From JBDNBY01 sp039767595 (GTDB taxonomy: Bacteria > Pseudomonadota > Alphaproteobacteria > Rhodobacterales > Rhodobacteraceae): a DNA stretch of 18,041 nt. The translations under genes were made by a program, and so were the position numbers. The notes under the pieces were generated by a model. It was given only the letters and a program-made list of their open reading frames with translations, ran no database searches and had not been told where the DNA came from. Location: contig JBDNBY010000078.1 in assembly GCA_039767595.1 (NCBI GenBank), forward strand, positions 1 through 18,041, given 5' to 3'. Below, piece after piece: positions 1 through 7,778 of the stretch. Every line of letters begins with the position of its first letter. Position 1 is the stretch's first letter.

Positions 1-1071
1 ATGCAGCTGTGGAATACGCATAATCCGTTTCGGGCGGTGTTGCTGTGTGCTGATGGTTATATGGTGATTTGGGATTACAAGAACTCTCCATTTTTGTCGG
101 AGTTCAATCCTTTGGTACGTGAACAACGCTCTGGTGCGGATCTGTTCTATTTTGACCGTGGGGACAAAGTCGATGTGGCGGCCGATACATTCTCGAATGA
201 AGTGCGCGTGCTGATCGAGGCGCATGGCGGGAATAACAAGCGTCTGGCCGTGGATAAGATCATGTTGCACGGGTTGCGGGCGCTTGAGGCGCAGGGCTTT
301 GACATCATGGAAGGCGAGGAGCTGACGGAAAAGACCCGCGCGATTAAGGGCGTGGATGAGATAAAGGCGATGCGCTGTGCCATGCATGCGTGCGAAGTCG
401 CCGTTGCCAAAATGGAAGAGGCCGCGCGCGACGGTGTGCCCCGCGGAGATATGAGCGAAGACGATATCTGGGCGGTGCTGCATGCCGAGAATATCAAGCG
501 CGGCGGCGAATGGATTGAAACGCGGCTCTTGGCCTCGGGCCCGCGGACAAACCCGTGGTTTCAAGAATGCGGCCCGCGTATCGTGCAAAACAATGAGATG
601 GTGTCGTTTGATACCGATTTGGTCGGCTCCTACGGCATATGCTGCGATATCTCGCGCTCGTGGTGGATCGGGGATGCAGCCCCGCGCCCCGACATGATCT
701 ATGCGATGCAGCACGGGCATGAGCATATCATGCGCAATATGGAGATGCTCAAGCCCGGTGTGCATATGCGCGATCTTAGCCTGAATACTCATGTCCTGGA
801 TGCGCAATTTCAAAAGCAAAAATACGGATGTTTGATGCATGGCGTCGGCCTATGCGATGAGTGGCCTTTGATTGCCTATCCTGATCACCTTGTGGACGGT
901 GCCTATGATTATGTGTTGGAGCCTGGAATGGTCTTATGTGTGGAGGCTTTGGTCAGTCCGGAACATGGCGATTTTTCGATCAAGCTCGAGGATCAAGTCC
1001 TGATCACTGAGGATGGTTATGAAAACCTCACAACCTATCCGTTTGATTCGGCTTTAATGGCTTATCCTTAA
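1..1071 (+). CDS. dddP: DMSP lyase DddP, 5'-truncated by the window edge
   Basis: Cytoplasmic M24-fold metalloenzyme that cleaves dimethylsulfoniopropionate to dimethyl sulfide and acrylate. The 356 visible residues match the DddP family to the end. Six metal ligands are visible as D204, D206, D216, H280, E315 and E330. These sit at a constant offset of 91 from the ligands I recall for the Ruegeria lacuscaerulensis enzyme (D295, D297, D307, H371, E406, E421). The same offset places the proposed catalytic base D377 at D286, and the substrate-pocket residues W95 and Y366 at W4 and Y275. About 91 N-terminal residues therefore lie left of the window, and the ATG at base 1 is an internal methionine, not the start. 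All active-site residues are kept, so the enzyme should be functional. A generic M24 peptidase or creatinase is the alternative, but the DddP-specific residues argue against it. Confidence 0.93.
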   Translation: MQLWNTHNPFRAVLLCADGYMVIWDYKNSPFLSEFNPLVREQRSGADLFYFDRGDKVDVAADTFSNEVRVLIEAHGGNNKRLAVDKIMLHGLRALEAQGFDIMEGEELTEKTRAIKGVDEIKAMRCAMHACEVAVAKMEEAARDGVPRGDMSEDDIWAVLHAENIKRGGEWIETRLLASGPRTNPWFQECGPRIVQNNEMVSFDTDLVGSYGICCDISRSWWIGDAAPRPDMIYAMQHGHEHIMRNMEMLKPGVHMRDLSLNTHVLDAQFQKQKYGCLMHGVGLCDEWPLIAYPDHLVDGAYDYVLEPGMVLCVEALVSPEHGDFSIKLEDQVLITEDGYENLTTYPFDSALMAYP

Positions 1072-1390
1072 GGGTATATTAACACCAATTTCACGCATTG
1101 CTTGCGCTAAGTTTGCTAGCTTTGGCGGCGGTGCCACAAAATTACCCTAATTTTTTTCTGCTAATTTGAGTGCATATTCAGCAGTTTTTGCCGTTTTGCC
1201 CCCCTATTCATTAAAATGATACCAATTAAATACCATCATGCAGTTAGGTGCACTTATACTATAGTTGCCATAGTCTCACTGAAGGTGCCAAAACCGCTCT
1301 CCGTCGATAAAACATAGACCTATGCTTCGTAACGGAATGACGGGTGGTTTGCTAAATTATTTGTAGAAAAATACAAATAAGGCGCACCTC
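1072..1390. other. Noncoding gap between dddP and the broken hydrolase gene
   Basis: This 319-bp AT-rich gap holds no convincing gene. A 33-codon frame from the ATG at 1216 lacks a ribosome binding site. No T-tailed hairpin follows dddP. A TATACT hexamer at 1255-1260 could be a -10 box, but no -35 box sits at the right distance. The only clear structure is the inverted repeat at 1357-1380, annotated separately. Confidence 0.6.
1357..1380 (+). promoter_or_regulatory. Perfect 9-bp inverted repeat before the hydrolase start
   Basis: TTATTTGTA (1357-1365) and TACAAATAA (1372-1380) are exact reverse complements separated by GAAAAA. The right arm runs into the AAGG Shine-Dalgarno-like sequence (1379-1382) ahead of the ATG at 1391. 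The AT-rich symmetric shape suits a repressor operator. As RNA it would make a weak hairpin touching the ribosome binding site. Function is inferred. Confidence 0.5.
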
Positions 1391-3043
1391 ATGGCCCAGC
1401 TCTCGCAACATGGCATAGACGAAAATACAATCACCTCAGGTCTATTTGGTGGTAACTTTATCTCTACCACAGATCGCATTGCGGATAACGGGACGTTCGA
1501 CGAAGTTGATGCCGAAATCGGTCTGACAAATCTTAGATATCCGGGCGGCAGCCTGACTGAACATTATTTCGACATTACTAACCCAGATGCGTCATAAGCA
1601 TGGGATGATGCCTCGCGCAGCTATGTCTTTCTGCAGCCGATGAGCGAGTTTTTCGCCTATGCCAACGAGCAAGACGCCCCTGTCTCTATTGTCCTGCCCA
1701 CACAAAAATTCCTCACGCAATCCACTGACGCCAATGGAGATCGCTATTCGGCGATTGATCATCCGGCCTTGCATCAGTTTGTCACGGATGTGGTTACAGG
1801 CGTTTATGGCGATGTTGAGATCCAAGCCTTTGAACTTGGGAATGAATACTGGGGATCAGGTGAAATGACGGCCGTTGAATATGGCCGCGTATCTTCTGAT
1901 ATGGCGGTCACGGTGCAATCCGCGCTGAACGATGCGGGGCATCCGGATGTCGATATCGCGGTCCAAGTTGGGCATGATTACTCGTATTCCAATCTGTCGG
2001 ATCAATATGCACATCTTGATGACCCCCAAGAGATCTTGGATCAGCTCAATATCAAATACGGCACTGATTTTGGAGCAGACATGCTCAATCACCGAGGTGA
2101 CATTCAGTGGGGTCAAGTGAACAACGGCTTGATCATGCATGAATTTGACACCACCCAAGAGCAAGACGCGATTGATGCGGTGATCTCGCATGTCTATTCG
2201 CGGGCGCCCTTCTCGACCTATAGCCGCGACTATGACCTCGATATCGCCGAGGACTGGCATGCGGAGATTGACGGTCTGACCAACTACGTCACAGAGTGGA
2301 ACATTTCGAGCAATACAAGCTTGCTTGATCGCGACACGGACTATGGATTAAAGCAGGCGCATGAATACCTCAACATGATCACCAACTTTGCGGATCGCAA
2401 TGTCGAAATGGCCAACGTTTGGGCCGTGCAACAAACAGCCGAGGCCGCCTTGGCCACGTCAAACGGTGATGTCAAAGTCCTTTGCGAAATGTTCACGTTG
2501 ATGAGCGAAAGCCTCCAAGGCGCTCAGGTCATCGATATCAATGCCGACTCGTCTCAAGAGGCGCATGTCACGGACACGTATCAAGCGAATGCATTTTACA
2601 ATGATGGCACATTGGTGATGTTCATCTCATCGTTGAGTACGCACAGTGAAGACATCTCGCTGGATCTCAGCGACTTGATGGAAACACATGGGGCGGTCAC
2701 AGCCACATCCTTAAAAGTGGCTTCACCCAATGACATTGGCGATGCTGACACGGCGCCGATTGTGACGGAGGATCCCCAAAATGTAAGCTATGACGATGCT
2801 CAGCTGTCCATTTCAGCCTCGCCATACGAAGTGGTACGGATTGAATTTGCCGACACGACCTTAGCGCAACCTGTCGATAGCGCGCCGATTGGGGCCATTG
2901 ATCGCGTCCTTGAAGATGAAGAGATGGGGATCGCCGCAGATGACAACATCAACGAAGAGATGGACGAAATGGCCGAGCTTGTCGCCGAAAGCATGGGCGC
3001 CGCGGGGATTGCGCTGTTCTTGCCTTTGTTAATCCTACTCTAA
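1391..3043 (+). pseudogene. Clan GH-A-like glycoside hydrolase, interrupted by one in-frame TAA
   Basis: One reading frame of 550 sense or stop positions is broken only by TAA at 1595-1597 (codon 69). The N-terminal part carries an LRYPGG motif typical of the first barrel strands of GH39/GH51/GH79-like enzymes. Downstream, in full-length numbering, ELGNEYW holds the likely acid/base E152 and YVTEWN the likely nucleophile E302. A beta-sandwich-like region follows. The C-terminus is an acidic linker followed by a roughly 20-residue hydrophobic tail ending LFLPLLILL. There is no N-terminal signal peptide and no RTX nonapeptide repeat, so the export route is unclear. AAGG at 1379-1382 supports the ATG at 1391. 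The fragment after the stop has its first ATG at 1640 with no ribosome binding site, so independent translation is unlikely. The exact GH family cannot be assigned by eye. The downstream frame shows no further damage, which suggests a recent mutation, readthrough or an assembly error. Confidence 0.65.
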
Positions 3044-3067
3044 CGCGGGGAGGAGTTGCACCTCACC

Positions 3068-3089
3068 GCCCCCTGATTTATGAGGGGGC
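3068..3089 (+). promoter_or_regulatory. GC-rich hairpin in the purB leader
   Basis: GCCCCCT (3068-3074) pairs exactly with AGGGGGC (3083-3089) around an 8-nt loop. On the + strand it is followed by eight A residues, not T, so it is not a standard terminator for the preceding gene. It sits 18 nt before the purB start and just upstream of the AAAGGT ribosome binding site. It could stabilise the leader or affect transcription into purB. It would act as a terminator only for minus-strand transcription arriving from purB, and then with the T-run on the wrong side. Confidence 0.5.
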
Positions 3090-3107
3090 AAAAAAAAGGT
3101 ACCTCCC

Positions 3108-4412
3108 ATGATCCTACGCTATTCCCGTCCTGAAATGGTTGCCATTTGGTCGCCAGAAACGAAATTCCGCATTTGGTACGAAATCGAAGCGCATGCGTGC
3201 GATGCCCAAGCCGAACTCGGCGTCATCCCCAAAGAGAACGCCGCCGCCGTCTGGAAGGCCAAAGACGCAGAGTTCAACGTCGCGCGGATTGATGAAATCG
3301 AAGCGGTGACCAAACATGACGTGATTGCCTTTCTCACGCATTTGGCCGAAATCATTGGCCAAGATGAGGCGCGCTTTGTGCACCAAGGGATGACGTCATC
3401 TGACGTGTTGGACACCTGTTTCAACATTCAACTTGTGCGGGCCAGTGATCTACTCCTTGATGGGATGGACGGTTTGCTCGCCGCCCTCAAACGCCGCGCG
3501 CTTGAGCATAAAGACACGCTGCGCATTGGTCGCTCGCACGGGATCCACGCCGAGCCGACGACAATGGGCCTCACATTCGCGCGTTTTTATGCCGAGATGG
3601 AGCGGAACAAAAAGCGCCTCGAAACAGCCCGCGCCGAGATTGCGACAGGCGCCATTTCGGGCGCTGTGGGCACATTTGCCAATATCGATCCCTTCGTCGA
3701 AGAGCATGTCTGCGCACAGCTCGGCCTCGAGCCAGAGCCGATTTCAACACAAGTCATCCCGCGCGATCGCCACGCCGCGTTTTTCGCAGCCCTTGGCGTG
3801 ATTGCCTCGTCGATTGAAAACCTCGCAATTGAAATTCGCCACATGCAGCGCACCGAACTTCTCGAGGCAGAAGAGTTTTTCTCCAAGGGGCAAAAAGGCT
3901 CCTCAGCCATGCCGCACAAACGCAACCCCGTGTTGACAGAAAACCTCACTGGATTGGCGCGCCTTGTGCGCATGTCGGTCATCCCTGCCATGGAAAACGT
4001 CGCCCTATGGCACGAGCGGGATATCTCGCACAGCTCGGTTGAGCGGAACATTGGCCCAGACACGACCGTGACATTGGATTTTGCCTTGTCACGCTTGACC
4101 CAAGTTGTTGATAAATTGGTGATCTATCCCGACAATATGCTCGCCAACATGAACAAATTCCGCGGGCTTGTGATGTCACAGCGCGTGCTTTTGGCGCTGA
4201 CGCAAAAGGGTGTCACGCGTGAGGATGCCTATGTATTCGTACAGCGCAACGCCATGCGCGTTTGGGAACAAGGCGCTGATTTTAAAACGGAACTTTTGGG
4301 TGATGATGACGTCCGCGCCGTCATGAGCGCCGAGGAAATCGAAGATAAATTCGACTTTGGCTACCACACAAAAAATGTCGATAAAATTTTCGCACGCGTT
4401 TTTGGAAATTAA
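3108..4412 (+). CDS. purB: Adenylosuccinate lyase
   Basis: Cytoplasmic homotetrameric enzyme of the fumarase/aspartase superfamily. It removes fumarate from SAICAR in de novo purine synthesis and from adenylosuccinate in AMP synthesis. At 434 residues it has the usual bacterial length of the shorter PurB class. Family landmarks are in order: KHDV with H70 near the N-terminus, TSSDVLDT at 96-103, RSHGIHAEPTT around 142-152 with the likely catalytic H147, and the superfamily signature loop SSAMPHKRNP at 265-274, whose serine is the likely general base. The ATG at 3108 follows AAAGGT at 3095-3100 with normal spacing, and the protein begins at the usual family N-terminus. It lies between two broken genes but is itself intact. 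No other purine gene is nearby, so it is probably its own transcription unit. Confidence 0.97.
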   Translation: MILRYSRPEMVAIWSPETKFRIWYEIEAHACDAQAELGVIPKENAAAVWKAKDAEFNVARIDEIEAVTKHDVIAFLTHLAEIIGQDEARFVHQGMTSSDVLDTCFNIQLVRASDLLLDGMDGLLAALKRRALEHKDTLRIGRSHGIHAEPTTMGLTFARFYAEMERNKKRLETARAEIATGAISGAVGTFANIDPFVEEHVCAQLGLEPEPISTQVIPRDRHAAFFAALGVIASSIENLAIEIRHMQRTELLEAEEFFSKGQKGSSAMPHKRNPVLTENLTGLARLVRMSVIPAMENVALWHERDISHSSVERNIGPDTTVTLDFALSRLTQVVDKLVIYPDNMLANMNKFRGLVMSQRVLLALTQKGVTREDAYVFVQRNAMRVWEQGADFKTELLGDDDVRAVMSAEEIEDKFDFGYHTKNVDKIFARVFGN

Positions 4413-4435
4413 CGCCTACGTTTGAGAATTATTAA

Positions 4436-4467
4436 CTCCTTGTCCCTATATCTCGAGGGGCAAGGAG
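4436..4467 (+). promoter_or_regulatory. Hairpin sequestering the fliG ribosome binding site
   Basis: CTCCTTGTCCC (4436-4446) can pair with GGGGCAAGGAG (4457-4467) over 11 positions, with one G-U wobble, closing a 10-nt loop (tatatctcga). The right arm contains almost all of the strong Shine-Dalgarno sequence AAGGAGG (4462-4468) ahead of the ATG at 4474, so the left arm is effectively an anti-Shine-Dalgarno. The pairing is read directly from the sequence. A role in keeping fliG translation low, or in temperature- or protein-dependent opening, is inference. Confidence 0.6.
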
Positions 4468-4473
4468 GCATTC

Positions 4474-5523
4474 ATGACCGCACTTACTTCTCTCGATCAG
4501 ACCCAAGCCCACGCTGTAGACGCCGGCCCCTCGGCGCTGTCACGGTCTCAAAAGGCTGCAATGATTGTGCAAATCCTCTCAAAGTTGGACACACGCATTT
4601 CGTTGGGCGGTTTGGATGCTTCTTTGCAATTGCGCCTTGCCGATCTTGTTCAGCAAAATGGCGTGATGCAGCGCGACACCATACGTCACGTAATAGAAGA
4701 ATTTGTCAGCGAGCTCGAAGAAATCGGAATGGCCGCCCCAAATTCCACGCCGGCTGCACTCGATCTTTTGGACGGCATGCTCACGCCACAGGTCATTGCC
4801 AAACTTCGCCTTATGAATGGCAAGCAGAACATGGGGGATCCATGGTCAATGGTCACCTCTCAAAGCGATGCCACGTTAAAACGCCTCATCCTTTAAGAAA
4901 GTATTGAGGCCGCTGCCGTACTTCTCCATAAGCTGCCAAGCAAACGCGCGGCACGGCTCATTGAAGAGATTGACGGCGACCGCGCGCGCTTAGTTGTCCT
5001 CGCAATGTTAGAATTAGACGGGCTCAGTATTACGGCCGCGCACCGAATTGGATTATGCTTTGCCGAGAACATCTATGAAAGTCCCAAGTCGGCAATCACT
5101 AAACCTATGCACAAACGCCTAGGTGATATTTTAAGCCAAGCCGAAGAACACACACGCGATGGTATGATCGCCAATATAGCCAACGTCGATGAGCGGATGG
5201 CGCATAAAATAAAAAACAATATCTTTACATTCCAAGACATTCCGCACCGCGTCACCATTCAAGATGTCAACATCATCTGCACTAATTTACCAATGGAGCT
5301 GGTCGTCGATGCCTTTAAATCTGCGAATGATTCAGGTCTCAGACATGTCGTCACGTTTATGTTCGAACATATGAGCACGCGCTTGTCCGATAAAATCAAA
5401 GAATATTTAAAATACGCACCTGCCGCACAAGAACACACAAAACAAAACGCATTGGCCGCATTTGTCCATGCGCTTCAAGATTTGGACAAGTCTAAAGTTA
5501 TCACTCTATTACCTCCACCTTAA
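4474..5523 (+). pseudogene. fliG: Divergent flagellar motor switch protein FliG, interrupted by one in-frame TAA
   Basis: FliG forms the rotor ring of the flagellar C-ring and contacts the stator through its C-terminal domain. The frame of 349 positions is typical of full-length FliG but carries TAA at 4894-4896 (codon 141). Before the stop lies the N-terminal domain (RSQKAAMIVQIL). After it come a middle armadillo-like domain and a C-terminal domain with DAFKSA and HMSTRLSDKIKEYL, equivalent to the torque-helix region. The K and first R of the usual charged set are kept, while the two aspartates read as E and Y. The EHPQ motif of the middle domain reads ESIE. AAGGAGG at 4462-4468 supports the ATG at 4474. 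No ATG, GTG or TTG occurs in frame between the stop and 5005, and no ribosome binding site is seen there. No other flagellar gene is present, so this may be an orphan paralog. Convergent DUF1223 gene begins its stop 4 bp away. Confidence 0.75.
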
Positions 5524-5527
5524 CTGC

Positions 5528-6244
5528 CTAATCGTGCCAAGCAGCCACAATCCGCATTGTGACGCGATCCTGAACGAGAACGACGGATTCTAGGCCCGAG
5601 CGCGCGGTGGCGAGTTCAACCCTAATCTGATCCGCGCCACTCCATTGAGACAAATGTTCTACGGCACGCACCGTATTAAAATAATTGAGCTGCTTTCCCG
5701 TATTCTCACCTTGTAAAATATGGACATTGGTTTCCGGCGCATACCAAATACGCGATACACCAAACGGCCCACCTGAACCCAATGGTGATATTATCAAAGA
5801 CTCATCAGTTTTGGTAATCGGCGGCGCTTCGGGCACAGGAAGGTTCAGAGAGTTGATAACCTCTGAGGGCCGAAACCCTGCAATGATTTCAACACCATTA
5901 TGTACGAATTGAGGGGTGTAAATGCTCTCTAATCCATTCACCCGCGCATATTGCTTTTGTCGTTTTGTAAAATGAGGATGTGCAAAGCTATCTTGCCAAC
6001 CAATGTAATCCCAATAATCAACGTGCCAAGACAATACGATCGTATTGGGATATTGAGCCAATTGACCAATATAAGCATCTGCCGGCGGGCAAGACGAGCA
6101 CCCTTGTGACGTGAAAAGTTCAATGACATGCGACGCTGGTCCTTCACGGTCCGCGGCACTTGCGATTGATGCGCCAAAAGAGGCACATGCGATCATAACA
6201 GCACACAACATGACGCGGCGCACAAGTTTTCCCATCTGGCGCAT
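5528..6244 (-). CDS. DUF1223 secreted thioredoxin-like protein
   Basis: Family of exported thioredoxin-fold proteins of unknown biochemical role. I chose the ATG at 6244 because GGAGGT lies 6 nt upstream and the next residues form a clean signal peptide: basic start, hydrophobic stretch to about residue 26, then AxA. Longer in-frame starts up to 6337 would bury the signal peptide. This gives 238 residues. The mature protein opens with VIELFTSQGCSSCPPAD, containing a CxxC-type pair C49/C52, then the family-typical HVDYWDYIGW and a YTPQ motif around the cis-proline position. The combination is diagnostic of DUF1223. A periplasmic location follows from the signal peptide. Thiol redox activity is plausible but not shown for the family as far as I know. 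It converges on fliG with a 4-bp gap and diverges from metY, so it is probably monocistronic. Confidence 0.88.
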   Translation of the reverse strand: MRQMGKLVRRVMLCAVMIACASFGASIASAADREGPASHVIELFTSQGCSSCPPADAYIGQLAQYPNTIVLSWHVDYWDYIGWQDSFAHPHFTKRQKQYARVNGLESIYTPQFVHNGVEIIAGFRPSEVINSLNLPVPEAPPITKTDESLIISPLGSGGPFGVSRIWYAPETNVHILQGENTGKQLNYFNTVRAVEHLSQWSGADQIRVELATARSGLESVVLVQDRVTMRIVAAWHD

Positions 6245-6428
6245 TTCGCTACCTCCATTTGCACACAGGATACATACATTCATTAGACATGAAAAATCAA
6301 AACTGCGCGATGAGGAGTATACAACGCCAAAACTCATTCACTCTCATTTCAATGTCCCAAGAACTTTATTTCGTTACTAGATTAGATTGTGGGATATTCA
6401 CCTTAACAGGACATTCCACCCCTTGCGC

Positions 6429-6477
6429 AGTTGAACGCCCTACTCTCTTGCACTAGGATTGTTGCAATCGTTCAACT
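6429..6477 (+). promoter_or_regulatory. Long-spaced inverted repeat and nested hairpins before metY
   Basis: AGTTGAACG (6429-6437) and CGTTCAACT (6469-6477) are exact reverse complements 40 bp apart centre to centre. The enclosed 31 bases contain two smaller stems that fit flush against it: CCTA/TAGG (6439-6442, 6454-6457) and ATTG/CAAT (6458-6461, 6465-6468). As RNA this is a compact three-way junction ending just before the CGGAG ribosome binding site (6478-6482). As DNA it is a pair of half-sites spanning the promoter-like element at 6431-6459. No known SAM riboswitch core was recognised. It might equally be an operator. Confidence 0.45.
6431..6459 (+). promoter_or_regulatory. Candidate sigma-70 promoter for metY
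   Basis: TTGAAC (6431-6436), 17-bp spacer, TAGGAT (6454-6459). Each hexamer matches four of six consensus bases. Predicted initiation is near 6466, giving a short leader to the ATG at 6489. If this is right, only the right arm of the surrounding inverted repeat would be transcribed, which favours the operator reading over a riboswitch. Confidence 0.4.
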
Positions 6478-6488
6478 CGGAGATTAAA

Positions 6489-7778
6489 ATGACAGAGACA
6501 TCCTACGGCTTCGACACGCTCCAAGTGCATGCCGGCAGCGAGGCGGATCCAGCCACAGGGGCACGCCAAGTGCCAATCTATCAAACGACGGCCTATGCAT
6601 TTCGCGATGCCGAGCACGCGGCAAAATTGTTCAATTTGCAAGAAGTCGGTTATATTTATTCTCGCCTGACAAACCCGACAATCGCCGCGTTGCAAAACCG
6701 TATTGCGGCGCTCGAAGGTGGTGCAGGCGCCGTGTGCTGTTCATCTGGCCACGCGGCTCAGATCATGGCGCTCTTCCCGCTCATGCAACCGGGGAAAAAT
6801 ATTGTCGCCTCGCCGCGTCTCTATGGCGGCACGATCACGCAATTCTCTCAGAGCTTTAAACGCTTCGGATGGGACGCGCAGTTTGTCGATTTCGATGACC
6901 TAGATGCCGTACGCGCCTCAATCAACGAAGACACCCGCGCGATTTTCTGCGAGGCGCTGGCCAATCCAGGTGGCTATGTCACCGACCTTGATGCCATCGC
7001 CAAAATCGCCAACGAGGCCGGCATTCCGCTCATCGTTGATAACACCGCCGCAACGCCGTATCTGTGCAATCCTATCGCACATGGCGCGACATTGGTCGTG
7101 CATTCGACGACAAAATACCTCACTGGCAATGGCACGGTCACTGGCGGTGTGGTTGTCGATAGCGGCACCTTTGACTGGAGTGCCTCTGACAAGTTCCCAT
7201 CCCTCGCGGCCCCTGAGCCCGCCTATCACGGCCTGAATTTCCATGAAACATTTGGTGCACTGGCCTTTACGTTCCACTCTATTGCTATTGGATTGCGGGA
7301 TTTGGGCATGACGATGAACCCTCAGGGCGCGCATTACACGCTGATGGGGATCGAGACATTGTCGTTGCGCATGCAAAAGCACGTGGCGAATGCGATTGAA
7401 ATCGCCACTTGGCTCGAAGGTCATGGTCACGTGGCCGAGGTGACTTATGCGGGCATCCCGTCCTCACCATACTACGAGCGTTCGAAAGAAATCTTGCCCA
7501 AGGGCGCCGGCGCCTTGTTTACCGTGCGTCTCAAGGGGGGGTATGACGCTTGCGTGAAATTCGTTGACGGTCTCAACCTCTTTAGCCATGTGGCGAATTT
7601 GGGGGATGCCCGTTCATTGGTGATCCACTCTGCCTCGACCACGCACCGCCAATTGACAGCTGATCAGCAAAAAGCGGCTGGTGCGGATCCGGATGTTGTG
7701 CGGCTTTCGGTTGGCATCGAAGATGCCAAAGATCTGATTGCCGACCTTGATCAAGCGATCAACGCCGCGCATTCCTAA
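6489..7778 (+). CDS. metY: O-acetylhomoserine sulfhydrylase / aminocarboxypropyltransferase
   Basis: PLP enzyme of the Cys/Met metabolism family. It joins sulfide (or methanethiol) to O-acetylhomoserine to make homocysteine (or methionine). The ATG at 6489 follows CGGAG by 6 nt and begins with the usual TETSYGFDTLQVHAG. This gives 429 residues, normal for MetY and longer than the roughly 390 of MetB/MetZ. YSRLTNPT at 57-64 and a glycine-rich SSGHAA loop build the cofactor site. VDNTAATPYLCNP carries the aspartate that contacts the pyridine nitrogen, and SxTKYLTGNG carries the PLP lysine K209. A cystathionine enzyme is less likely given the length and the MetY-type insertion around DWSASDKFPSL. 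The gene is divergent from DUF1223. It ends at 7778, directly abutting the stop codon of the convergent ccmG with no bases between. Confidence 0.94.
   Translation: MTETSYGFDTLQVHAGSEADPATGARQVPIYQTTAYAFRDAEHAAKLFNLQEVGYIYSRLTNPTIAALQNRIAALEGGAGAVCCSSGHAAQIMALFPLMQPGKNIVASPRLYGGTITQFSQSFKRFGWDAQFVDFDDLDAVRASINEDTRAIFCEALANPGGYVTDLDAIAKIANEAGIPLIVDNTAATPYLCNPIAHGATLVVHSTTKYLTGNGTVTGGVVVDSGTFDWSASDKFPSLAAPEPAYHGLNFHETFGALAFTFHSIAIGLRDLGMTMNPQGAHYTLMGIETLSLRMQKHVANAIEIATWLEGHGHVAEVTYAGIPSSPYYERSKEILPKGAGALFTVRLKGGYDACVKFVDGLNLFSHVANLGDARSLVIHSASTTHRQLTADQQKAAGADPDVVRLSVGIEDAKDLIADLDQAINAAHS

Noticed and set aside
1216..1317. 33-codon frame in the gap after dddP
   Set aside because: No ribosome binding site and no recognisable sequence.
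3587..4063. 158-codon open frame on the - strand inside purB
   Set aside because: Antisense shadow of a highly conserved gene; no ribosome binding site or recognisable domain.
1595..4896. Reassignment of TAA to a sense codon
   Set aside because: dddP, purB, metY and several other genes end at TAA at the expected family length, so TAA works as a stop here.
4422..4907. 161-codon open frame overlapping the start of fliG
   Set aside because: Starts in the fliG leader in another frame; cysteine- and arginine-rich out-of-frame look, no family resemblance.
6245..6337. Longer start for the DUF1223 protein
   Set aside because: It would place 31 residues before a clean signal peptide; GGAGGT sits before the ATG at 6244.
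6459..6488. Upstream TTG start for metY
   Set aside because: It lies within the inverted repeat and lacks a ribosome binding site; the ATG at 6489 has CGGAG and the family N-terminus.
6245..6488. SAM-II or SAM-V riboswitch before metY
   Set aside because: The conserved core of those classes (GATTTAA-type stem and AGCTAAA tail) was not found by eye.
6918..7430. 170-codon open frame on the - strand inside metY
   Set aside because: Antisense shadow of metY; the composition follows the metY codon pattern.
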